A stretch of DNA of 64,000 nt, from positions 2,294,001 through 2,358,000 of the forward strand of contig JAPFFF010000016.1 of the NCBI GenBank assembly GCA_039105265.1. The letters run 5' to 3'. Below the pieces are notes generated by a model that saw only the letters and a program-made list of their open reading frames with translations, was not told the DNA's origin and searched no databases. The DNA is from Tritrichomonas musculus (Eukaryota; Parabasalia; Tritrichomonadida; Tritrichomonadidae). Position numbers and translations under genes: made by a program. Of the stretch, positions 11,692 to 21,358 are shown piece after piece; positions within the stretch are counted from its first letter, which is position 1; every line of letters begins with the position of its first letter.

Positions 11692-12271
11692 TTTATGATC
11701 TTTTGAGACTACTATGAAAATAGTTATAGTTTTCCTTCAAAAAGTAAAGCTTTCAAAATTTAAACTATTGATTTTTGCTATAAATAAGAATTTTTTTCAA
11801 TATTTTTAATAATTTGATATCCAGTAATAATATATATTTATATTTAAAATGATTTTTTATATATTAATATAAATTTTTCTCTAAATAAAGAAAATAATAT
11901 TTGCATTTTACAATTGAATTTTAAAACAATTATTTGAAATTTTGAATATGAATACAATTTTCTTCGTTAATTATTTACTCCTTATCTCATTTAGCAAATG
12001 TTAAATTATCAACTTTAATCTTTTTTTGATTTTAAGTAATTACAAATATTTTTTTAAATGAAAAAATAGGAAACCTATTTTATTTAAGTTTCAAGTTAGA
12101 CATAATTCTAGTACGTTTAACAACATAATCTTGGATCAAGTATCGTTAAACTTTATTTTGATGCATATAATTATTTGAGTGTGTTGAATTCTTCAATTGA
12201 ATGAAATAGAAATGAAAAAAAAATTATATTAATATTTTTTTTCTTAATTCAAAGTATTAATTCTTCTACTC
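11692..12271. other. Intergenic
   Basis: AT-rich DNA with no gene or clear repeat that I can support. Confidence 0.4.
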
Positions 12272-13115
12272 TTATGGGTTTTCAATATCTTCTGATTGAT
12301 TCATCATTTCTTGTAAACTCATATCTTCATCATTTGATTGTTTCTTTTTTATCTGTAAAATTACAAAAGTGACAAAGACAATTGCACCAAGAATGAGACA
12401 AAAAACAATTCCTAATTCATTTAATACAGCTTTTTGATTTTTCAATTTTTCATTCACTAATTCATTATTCACAGATGATTTCAAGTCGTATTCAAATTTG
12501 CAAGCATTCACTGACAATTTAAGAGCTTTTTTAAATGGCCCTTTCCCTTCAATATAATGCACTCCTTTTCTCAATTTCCCTTTGAATTCGCATTCAAAAT
12601 ATCAAGTCGGCCATCATCATTTTTGATTTCGAAAGAGATCAAATTCTCAGGATTTTTGTTTGTTCAAAATAGCAGAAAGAAATAGAAACACAATTTCCTT
12701 TTTGATCTAATTTGTAATGATTTGAAACATCATCAAATTTAATGTATATTTTAACAGAGGCACCTTTCATGTTTGATACAAAAGAACAGTTAATAACATC
12801 CAAATTCTTCGCAGTAACAAAGAGCGAGTTCCCTCCTTTGAGGTCTTTATTGATGCTACTATCTATAAGTGAATTTCTGAGGAATGTGCAGCCCTAAATT
12901 AAAATTTGAACAGATTCATACTGTGAGTATAAATAAACGGCTCCACCATACAAAGCTCTGCCTTCTTCAAAATGGAGGTGCTGAAGTGTAATGTTGTTTG
13001 TGTGCTGAAGTGTGTGCTTAAGATAAATCGATCCTCCTGCACCTGATGTTAAAACATAGTTTCTGAAATATTTTCCATTGGAAATGAAGCCAAAGTCTCT
13101 TAATTGTATCTGCAA
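12272..13115 (-). pseudogene. Decayed single-pass surface protein gene (beta-helix ectodomain)
   Basis: Minus-strand frames together show a familiar trichomonad surface-protein C-terminus. There are beta-helix-like rungs (SGAGGSIYLKHTLQ, GRALYGGAVYLYSQYESVQ, NLDVINCSFVSN), then one membrane segment (VFCLILGAIVFVTFVILQI) and a short acidic tail ending SEDIENP. An in-frame TAG follows QYESVQILI, and the frame then shifts near 12,660 and again near 12,595. No signal peptide or N-terminus remains. It resembles the Pmp-like surface family of trichomonads, which is recalled rather than searched. If expressed at all, only short pieces would be made. Confidence 0.6.
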
Positions 13116-13288
13116 TTATTTGAAAAAATTGAAATTGTGGTATCTGCAATTATTTCAATTGAAATACATCATATTTGATCAATACCATACAAATATGACT
13201 CTTTTTTAACTAATAATATGCTTTATTACTTTAACTATAAAATTGACCATTTATACCCTCAAATAAAAAATTTTAAATTTTAAAATTT

Positions 13289-14692
13289 ATGTTTTTCCAT
13301 AATATCTTAACCAATATAACAAAATATTTTAAAAAAGGCAAAGGAACAGATAATGAATCTCAGACTTACAAATTCAATGAAATTCAACAAGCTTTAAATA
13401 ATTTGGAAAAACATCAAGATAATCTTGAAGAGATACTTAATTTAATTTTAGAAAGCTGTTTTAGTGCGGGCGATATAGAAAATATGTCAAAAACCATTGA
13501 AATACTTCAACAATTGTTAGCTAATGATGAACAACGAGTACAACAATACCAAAAAAAAGCTGTAGATTATAAAAATCAAAATAAAATAGATAAAGCAAAA
13601 AAATTTAATCAAAAAAGGAAAAATTTTTGCAAAAAAAATAAATTAATTATTCATACCATTCACTTCCTTGAAAATACAAAGTTCCAAGTTCAAATTAGTA
13701 AAAGTATCTCTAAATTACCTTTACTGTATCCCAACAAAGAGCCAGAAAATACAAATAAATTACCTGATTCTGAAACTGATGATTATACAAACTCATCAAA
13801 AAACAATCAAAATCAGCAAGAATATTTTGAAAACCTAAACAATTTAATTTTGAATACAGAATTCGGCCCATCTGATGAAGAAAATATTTCCAATTCGATT
13901 ACTAATCTTCTTCAAATTTTGGATGACAGTGACCAACAAACACAGCGAGAAGTGCAAAAATCAATTGAATTAAAACAACAAAATAATCTCAGCCAAGCCC
14001 AAAATCGCCTTCAAATCAATAAAATTTTAATTTTTTATTCCAATGAAATTATTCAATTAATTTCAATACTACAGAAAAAGCTGACATTCATACAAATCGA
14101 CCAAAATGTTTCTCAATTACCGATTGAATATCCAACAAGCAGTGAATTCCCAGAAATTCAATCAGATGAGTCTGAGCAACAAGATTTCCTCGACCAAATA
14201 AACAGTCAAATTTTAAATACCAACTTCAATTCAAAAGATGAGAAAATCCTTTCAAATTCGATCGATAAACTTCGCGCAATTTCAGTTTTTAATGACGAAA
14301 TAATTCAAAACGAAAAGAAAAAAATAAGTGATTTTAAAAAATCGAAACAAATTCAATTGATAAATGGTCACAAAGACTTAAAATCTATTTTTAAAAGAAC
14401 AAATGAAGATATCAAGCAAATTTTGGAGAATATTGAATTTCAGTTGGAAAACACAAAGCAAAATAAGATGACATCAAAGATGATCAAGAAATTTTCTAAA
14501 AAGAAATTAGATGATGACGATGATGATGAATCTGACGATTTTGATCAAGAACAAGATCAGGATGATTTGATGAATGCTGAAATTGACGAATTTAATGATT
14601 TGAACAGTGAATTTGAGAAAATTGGTGATATGCTTAATGTTAATCTTGATATTAACGACAATGATGATGATACAGATAGTGACTTTGATTAA
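13289..14692 (+). CDS. Acidic helical protein with three internal repeats, function unknown
   Basis: A 467-residue open frame with three diverged repeats of about 125 residues. Each has NxxILN/ES-type helices followed by a Gln/Lys-rich helix. Matching phrases are LNLILESCFSAGDIENMSKT, LNNLILNTEFGPSDEENISN and INSQILNTNFNSKDEKILSN. Repeats one and two end alike (ISKLPLLYPNKEPE, VSQLPIEYPTSSEF). The C-terminus has a basic KKFSKKK patch, then a long Asp/Glu tail. There is no signal peptide or membrane segment. The repeats look like helical bundles or coiled coils, suggesting scaffolding. I do not recognise a family. Confidence 0.7.
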   Translation: MFFHNILTNITKYFKKGKGTDNESQTYKFNEIQQALNNLEKHQDNLEEILNLILESCFSAGDIENMSKTIEILQQLLANDEQRVQQYQKKAVDYKNQNKIDKAKKFNQKRKNFCKKNKLIIHTIHFLENTKFQVQISKSISKLPLLYPNKEPENTNKLPDSETDDYTNSSKNNQNQQEYFENLNNLILNTEFGPSDEENISNSITNLLQILDDSDQQTQREVQKSIELKQQNNLSQAQNRLQINKILIFYSNEIIQLISILQKKLTFIQIDQNVSQLPIEYPTSSEFPEIQSDESEQQDFLDQINSQILNTNFNSKDEKILSNSIDKLRAISVFNDEIIQNEKKKISDFKKSKQIQLINGHKDLKSIFKRTNEDIKQILENIEFQLENTKQNKMTSKMIKKFSKKKLDDDDDDESDDFDQEQDQDDLMNAEIDEFNDLNSEFEKIGDMLNVNLDINDNDDDTDSDFD

Positions 14693-15665
14693 AACAACAA
14701 CATTATATATATATTTTATTTTTAATTTTGATATTTATTGATTTATTCTTGATGATATTAATAAATGAATTATATCTAAACAACTTTATTTTATATCCAT
14801 TATGACCATGATGAAATAATCTGTTTTTTGTTTTTTAACAAGATAAACACGTAAAAAAAGTGACCGAAACCGAACATTATTATAAACAGCATAGGGAACT
14901 CATTAGAAGTTTGCGTTATATCAATTTAAAAGTTTTTTGGACATAAATAAAAATATAAATAATTTAGGATATAGAATAAAAAACTATGCATGTGTTTAAA
15001 AAATATCTAATATTAGAGCTGCTTGAAATTGTGTTTTTAAGTACAAATCGAACATTGAGTATTCCAAATAAAAATATAGTAGGTAATTATTAAAAAAATT
15101 AAAACATTGATGTAAAGACTCTATCGTATTTTGAAAAAATGAGGTGACAAATTGAGAAAATAAAATTCAATATCTCATTATACAAATGATAAAATAAATT
15201 AATGATTAATTAAAAGTTATTAATAATATATGAACTAATTATTAATATATTTGAAAATAATATATTATGTTTCTTTTATATAGAAAAATGATAATGTGGG
15301 TTTATTTCACTTCACTTTTACTAATAACTCAGATCAGGAATTGACTCTTTGGCTGTAACTTTGATAAATAAAAAACAACGAGTTCCTTTATTTATTTATT
15401 ATTTATTTTCTGAATGTTCTTGTGTATTCTCATCTAAAAAGCTTATTTTAAACTTTTTTTGAATCAAAATTTTGTGAGTAGAATCACAAAAGTTGATGAT
15501 CCCTATGTCAATTCATAATTGTTTAATGCCAAAGTATGAATATATTCATCAAAAAATTTCATTCATTCTATTAAAACATGTAAACTGCAACCTTGAACAT
15601 TTGATCAATTTTTTCTCCTCATCAAATAAGTATGGAAACTTTTTTTTTTTTATATGGGTTATAAA
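14693..15665. other. Intergenic
   Basis: AT-rich DNA between the three-repeat gene and the next element. I see nothing else that I can support. Confidence 0.4.
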
Positions 15666-15997
15666 ATACCCGTTCCGCGCTTTAATTCGAATAGTTCGTT
15701 ATTTTAGTTTACTTAACGATTCTTTTTATTTTTTGTTAACAGGTTATTATCTTTAACGAAAAAAGAAAAACAATAAATTAAAAGAAATCTGATATATTTA
15801 ACTTTATTTTTTAAAATCGATTTTGACATATTATTACATATTTATTTATTGTTTCTTCATATATAAAAAAAATGACAAATTTTATTTGGTCACTTTTTTT
15901 CAATTTCAAACTACACTCCATCACGCTTTTAAGCTAATCTTTCTATTCCTTACGCCAGCCATTTTAATTTTTATACCAGATTTGCAAAACTTTTCCT

Positions 15998-16159
15998 ATT
16001 TCATTCCAATTTTTCTCAATCTTACTAATTCTTGGTCTTATCTTTCTTAATGCTGATAACTCTTACTCCATTCTTTCATAGTCTTGTTCCGATTTCATTC
16101 CAATTTTTCTCAATCTTACTAATTCTTGGTCTTATCTTTCTTAATGCTGATAACTCTTA
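15998..16159. repeat. 68-bp tandem duplication inside the 15.7-17.5 kb element
   Basis: Units at 15998-16065 and 16092-16159 are nearly identical and spaced 94 bp apart. The flanking words TATACCAGATTTGCAAAA also recur at about 15972 and 16159. Confidence 0.85.
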
Positions 16160-16516
16160 TACCAGATTTGCAAAAATTGGAATGAAATGCCATTTTTTCT
16201 AATTTTTATAGCAACATTTCTTAATCTTTCTCAAACATCTGCTCTCTCATCCATTTTTTTCGAAAATTAGGTAAAATATTAGAATCTCAGTTTTTTTTAA
16301 GACTTAATTTCAATTTTCATATTGAAAAATGATTAAGATATTATTACAACTCAGAATTTTTCACACTATCTTAAATTCTTGCCTAGAATTTTCAAAAGAT
16401 TGTGATTTTTCTTCTCAATTTCGAAGCATGATGACTTTTTCTCACTAAAAATGCTTTAAAATCACCAACAAATTGTTATAAGTTCTTATTATTGTCATTT
16501 TTCCTTTATTTTAATT

Positions 16517-16586
16517 AATTCAATACTATAAAAATTCAATGCAATACGATAAAAATTCAATGCAATACGATAACAATTCAATGCGA
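16517..16586. repeat. Short tandem repeat of about 21 bp
   Basis: Three to four copies of AATTCAATGCAATACGATAA with small variation. Confidence 0.8.
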
Positions 16587-17599
16587 TTTAATCGTTTTTT
16601 AAGCTGAAAAAAACTTGAAATTAAATCATTGAATTATTCTCCTTTTATCTTCTACAAAGATTAAATATACAATTATTAATATTATTTTTAATGTAATATA
16701 GCTTTTTTATCATGCAAACCTTTTTATTCAAAAAATACTTCATATTATTATTTACTCAGATCAAACAAATTAAACAATATCCAATCATTTCTCAGCTTAT
16801 TAATTTTTGCCAATAGTCTAATTTCTGTCCAACATCAATCTAATAGCAAATAATTTCATTTAACATTCATCAAAAAACAAAAAAGTTTTAAAACATGGAT
16901 AAATTAATTTTTACAATACGATTAATAACAAAAACGTCGAGAATTATCTCCTATGCCTTATAGTTTTTTCAGAATTTTTTCAATATTATACTATTTTACA
17001 ACTTTTTGCTTGAGAATGCATTTTTGAACCCAATATTTATATTTATTATTGAAAAAATCTTTTATATATGAACTGAAAGTTCCCAAATATACTAATGGTA
17101 TCGAGATCTGATCATCAATATTTGAATGGAAAAAAATTCAACCTTTATTGAGTATCAATATAAATAATTATTTTATCAATGATGAATAATCCATTGGAAA
17201 ATTTCAAATATCATTTATTCTTTGACATAATATTAAAGCATTAAAATTTCTACCATCTCCTTTTTTCTTTATATTTTAAATATTTAAATACTTGAAACTA
17301 TAGCTAATATATATTATGTTTAATAATGAAAATATTTATTTGTTCCTGGGATATAAAAGATTTAAACTTTTTATACGTTTTTTCCATTCAATTTTTTCTC
17401 AGAAATGCTTTCAATTTTTTATACGTTAAAAAAGCATTCAAAAAAATAACGAACTATTCGAATTAAAGCGCGGAACGGGTATATTCTATGAAAAAAGTTT
17501 TAATATAATAAAATAATATATACAATAACAAAGTATTTATTATTAATTTATTTGCAACTATTATCTTTTTTTAGATATTAGTATTTTTATTTTGGGAAA

Positions 17600-17745
17600 T
17601 CGTAATCGCCCGTGGCGGTTTAGGTCAATATTGACTTTGTATCGTACCATAGAAAAAAAAGTCTGGAACTTTTTTGCACTTTTGCAAAAAAAAGCATGGG
17701 TAAGCTACTCAAGGTTTTTTCTATATATAAAAAAAATATAAACGG
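17600..17745. repeat. Diverged repeat shared with 32,985-33,118
   Basis: About 140 bases align with the DNA at 32,985-33,118. Shared words include GGTCAATATTG, TGGAACTTTTTT and CACTTTTGCAAAAAA. The second copy forms the 3' end of a VWA/Sel1 pseudogene. This copy may be what is left of a related gene's 3' flank, or a dispersed element. Confidence 0.6.
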
Positions 17746-17766
17746 AATATTTTTTTATTGTATAAA

Positions 17767-18121
17767 ATCGATATTATTATGAGCCTTGGCTTATAAACAA
17801 GAAAGGACAAATATTTTATATACTAATAAAAGTTCTATTGGTTACTTTATAACAGAGAAAATCCAAATTTTAATCTAAATATTATATGAATATTTTATAT
17901 TGTGTAAACAAATGCACAATCCAAAGGCTTAAAAATAAATATGAAACCGTCTTACTCAAAATTAATTACCTTTTAACTTTAAAAGTATATGGAATCCAAT
18001 ATCAATGATATTGGCGAAAAGTTGGAATATACGTAATTATATACATCAAAATAATAAAATGATGGTGTTAAAAATATTTGTCATTTCTTGTTTATAATCC
18101 AAGGCTCATAATAATATCGAT
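17767..18121. mobile_element. 355-bp MITE with 51-bp inverted repeats
   Basis: The arms at 17767-17817 and 18071-18121 are inverse copies with about two mismatches. They begin ATCGATATTATTATGAGCC and contain TTATAAACAAGAAA. The interior is non-coding. No clear target duplication is seen outside the arms. It lies between two larger inverted-repeat elements. Confidence 0.7.
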
Positions 18122-19042
18122 ATTATTAAAAATTTTGGCGCCAAAGCTTAAATTTATATAAAATTAGTATTTTCTCAAAAAATATCTGATTTTTATACTT
18201 TATTACGCAGATATTATTTTTAATATTTATTGTTTATAAATAATAAATTGTTTTAAAAAGATTTTGTCTTGACAATTTTGAGAAATATCTATTTGATTAA
18301 GAATTGATCTCAAAAAGTTGGCGTCAATATATTAAAAAAAAATTAATTATTTCAGTTTTCCCATTGAGTACTATTAGGTAATATAGATAAAACCATTACT
18401 ATGGCCATAATAAACATTTTTATTAACAAAATATTGAATTAAAAAACAATTTAAAAATTTATCATATTTTTTCAATATAATTGCAAAAAAATTAGGAATA
18501 ATACATTTCAATTAGTATAAAATCCATAATATAGGATAAATTTAGGAGATTTTGTAATTTATATCAAAAATAATGATGAATATAATAAGTTATTATAATA
18601 TTATTTGGTTTATTAAAAAATGGTTTTTATCATTTAATTTGTAAATTCTATATTTATTTACGGATTTTAAAATGATATGCATTAAATAGTTATACAAATT
18701 TGCATAAAGAAGTTATTTTTTTTAATTATTTATATTAAAAATTTGTTTAAATTGTTTATAACTGAATATGTCAACAAAAATTTTTTAGTTAATAATATTA
18801 AAAATAATTTATATTATGTATATATTTATATATATGAATATTCGGCATAGAGTCAATTCGTATTATGATTTATTTGCTAAATAATTAGGAAACATCTAGT
18901 TTTCCATCAAAAAATAACTTTTTCTCAGAGTAAACAAAATAAATAATAATATTGAATTATGATAACATTTATATAACTCATAAACATTATAAATCAATGA
19001 TATTTTCCCAAAAATAAACAGCTTACACTAAAATCAGATTAA
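18122..19042. other. Intergenic
   Basis: AT-rich DNA between two elements. I see no gene. Confidence 0.4.
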
Positions 19043-20579
19043 TACCCATTTTTACAATCAAGGTTCTCAATTTTCCGGGAATGATTTCTGAGTATTGAAA
19101 TTCTCAGAATTGTTGTTAACTTTTTCTGTAGTAATCTTTTTTTTAATTCAAAAAAATGACAATTCTTTTTTTTACTCTCAATTTTTTCAAATTAAAAAAA
19201 AAAATTGAGACAAATATTTTTTTTGTACGTTTATTTCCGTTTTTTTCTCTAATAAAGAAGATTTACTCAAAACCTGATGGAATTCATGAAATGATGCTGG
19301 TCATTTTAAAATATATATTTATAAAAGATTATTTTACAATCACTGTTTCTTGTTTTTAAAGTTTTAAAAAAAATATAATTTATATTAATTGAAAATATTA
19401 TGCATAAAGAATTAATCAAAGAACTTCGTTTAAAGTTTTTCATGATCAACGAAAGAAACAAAATCGTTGTATAACATAAAATTTAATGAGCCAATCAAGG
19501 CTATTCAAAAAGTTCAAAAATTTTTATTTATTTCAACTTTTTTGGAAAAGCTATTGAGTATTTGCTAATTTCAAGCGAAGAATTGTTTTATTAACCATAT
19601 GTGTTTTATAAATGTTCATTTATCTCGCAAAAAATGTTTTTTGTTATTTTTTAATCTTACCATTTCAGACTATTTTTTAAGTTATTAAGCTTGTACTATG
19701 GTTATTTACAAAAAGCATTTTCCACTCTTTCATTTAAAAGTATATTAAAAATGGATCATCTTAGTAGAGTGTCAAAATAAAATCAATCATATTAAAAAAG
19801 TGAGTTAGATTTATTATATATGCTTTTTATTATAATTTATATATACAACATTATATAAAATATATTAATTTCCGTTGATTTCCTTATACTTGAGAGTAAA
19901 AAAGCATTTTTTCATGAATAAAAAAAAGGCGGTTAATGTCAAAAAACCGTAAAATAGGTCAAATAATAAAAAGGAAAAAGATGAATAAAAATTAGAAAAA
20001 AAGAGTCCTTTAACATAAGTAGGAGAAATAAAATAGCTAAAAAAAGCAAATAAAATGAAAGTAAAGCTTAAGCTTAACAAAAAATATTTTTCAAATTCTG
20101 AAGTTCAAGGCATGGTGATTAATCGGGTTCCTTTCTTCACTTGGCAATTATATTCTTTTGCATTTATTTAGAATTTTCATCATCATTTTACCGAAGTTTC
20201 GTTTTGATCAATATCAAGATTTTCATCATTTTTGGTTCTGATGTATGTTCTCATCTCCATTTGTCCTTGTAAATAGTTTGCTTCTGAGATATAGTTTGAA
20301 TTTTGCTTTTATCTATAGCAGAAAAGATGGTTTCCTCTAAATAAGTATGGCCATGGTAGCTTTTTTAATTCACATGTCCTTTTTTCTGTATTTTATTGGA
20401 GTTTTCATATGTTTTGGATTATAATATAAGATAATTAAAGATTATAAAACAATAATAAGTCCTTTTTTATCATAAAATTCTTTGGTGACAATTTATATTT
20501 GAAAGATTTTATTCAAAAAATTTCAATAACTCAGAAATCATCCCCGGAAAATTGAGAACCTTGATTGTAAAACAGGGTA
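19043..20579. mobile_element. 1.5-kb element with about 50-bp terminal inverted repeats
   Basis: The left arm at 19043-19093 and the right arm at 20529-20579 are inverse copies with a few mismatches (core CAATCAAGGTTCTCAATTTT). As in the 15.7-17.5 kb element, the ends read TA|CCC and GGG|TA. Two short hydrophobic frames inside (19156-19359 plus, 19865-20080 minus) have biased composition and are not transposases. It is non-autonomous, probably Tc1/mariner-like by its TA target. The arm mismatches make it look older than its neighbour. Confidence 0.65.
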
Positions 20580-20817
20580 ATTGTTTCAAAATTTTCTCGA
20601 AATTGACAAGACAATTTCGCTCCTAACGTGTCATTATGATATGTGCTTGGTGTTTGTTAATATATTTTAAAAAGAAACATTTTTGAAATAACAAAAAATA
20701 TGGTTTATAAAAATAATCATATCTCATATTCAAATAAAAAGTTATATATATATATATAGTTAAATCGTTTATAATAGCTCTTTTCTAATGTTATTCCTCA
20801 GTGGCATGCGACAATTG

Positions 20818-21140
20818 GCAAAAATTCAAATGTGATTCATGACATATGAAAAAAATTCAAATGTGATTCATAGCAAATGATAAAATTCAAATGTGATTCA
20901 TAGCAAATGATAAAATTCAAATGTGATTCGCAGCAAATGATAAAATTCAAATGTGATTCATGACATATGAAAAAAATTCAAATGTGATTCATAGCAAATG
21001 ATAAAATTCAAATGTGATTCGCAGCAAATGATAAAATTCAAATGTGATTCATAGCAAATGATAAAATTCAAATGTGATTCGCAGCAAATGATAAAATTCA
21101 AATGTGATTCGTGACAAATGAAAAATTTCTAATGTGATTT
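20818..21140. repeat. Minisatellite of about 30 bp, ten units, upstream of the Sel1 gene
   Basis: About ten and a half copies of a unit with the constant core AATTCAAATGTGATTC. A variable part is CATAGCAAATG, CGCAGCAAATG or CATGACATATG. Variants recur in an ordered way, suggesting duplication of blocks. It ends about 220 bases before the Sel1 ATG. The variable parts are shared between units, so this is not a CRISPR array. Confidence 0.95.
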
Positions 21141-21358
21141 AGGAGAAAGAATACATCCATATTTTCATTTAATTCTCAGATATTTATCTCAGACAATTAT
21201 CAAGCTTTTTCAGATAATTGAGAAAAAGATGATTTTTTGAAATAAGAGTTCAATCAAAATGATTGTAGGTCAAAACAATAGTGAAATATTTGCAGTTAAA
21301 AAACAATATCTGCTATTGATAATATAATTGAATACAAATTATCGCTTCACTTTTTTTA

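Larger units (their letters stand above)
15666..17482. mobile_element. 1.8-kb element with perfect 40-bp terminal inverted repeats, no transposase
   Basis: The 40 bases at 15666-15705 (core CCCGTTCCGCGCTTTAATTC) recur exactly in reverse complement at 17443-17482. The GC-rich ends stand out from the AT-rich surroundings. The ends read TA|CCC...GGG|TA, consistent with a TA target as in Tc1/mariner elements. The 1.7 kb inside has only short, low-complexity frames and tandem duplications. The element is therefore non-autonomous, or its coding part has been replaced by filler. Perfect ends suggest recent mobility or strong conservation. Confidence 0.7.

Noticed and set aside
19156-20080. Short hydrophobic frames inside the 19.0-20.6 kb element as transposase or membrane proteins
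   Set aside because: Biased composition from AT-rich DNA, no catalytic motif, and too short.
20818-21140. Possible CRISPR array
   Set aside because: The variable parts between constant cores are shared among units, there are no unique spacers, and the context is eukaryotic. It is a minisatellite.
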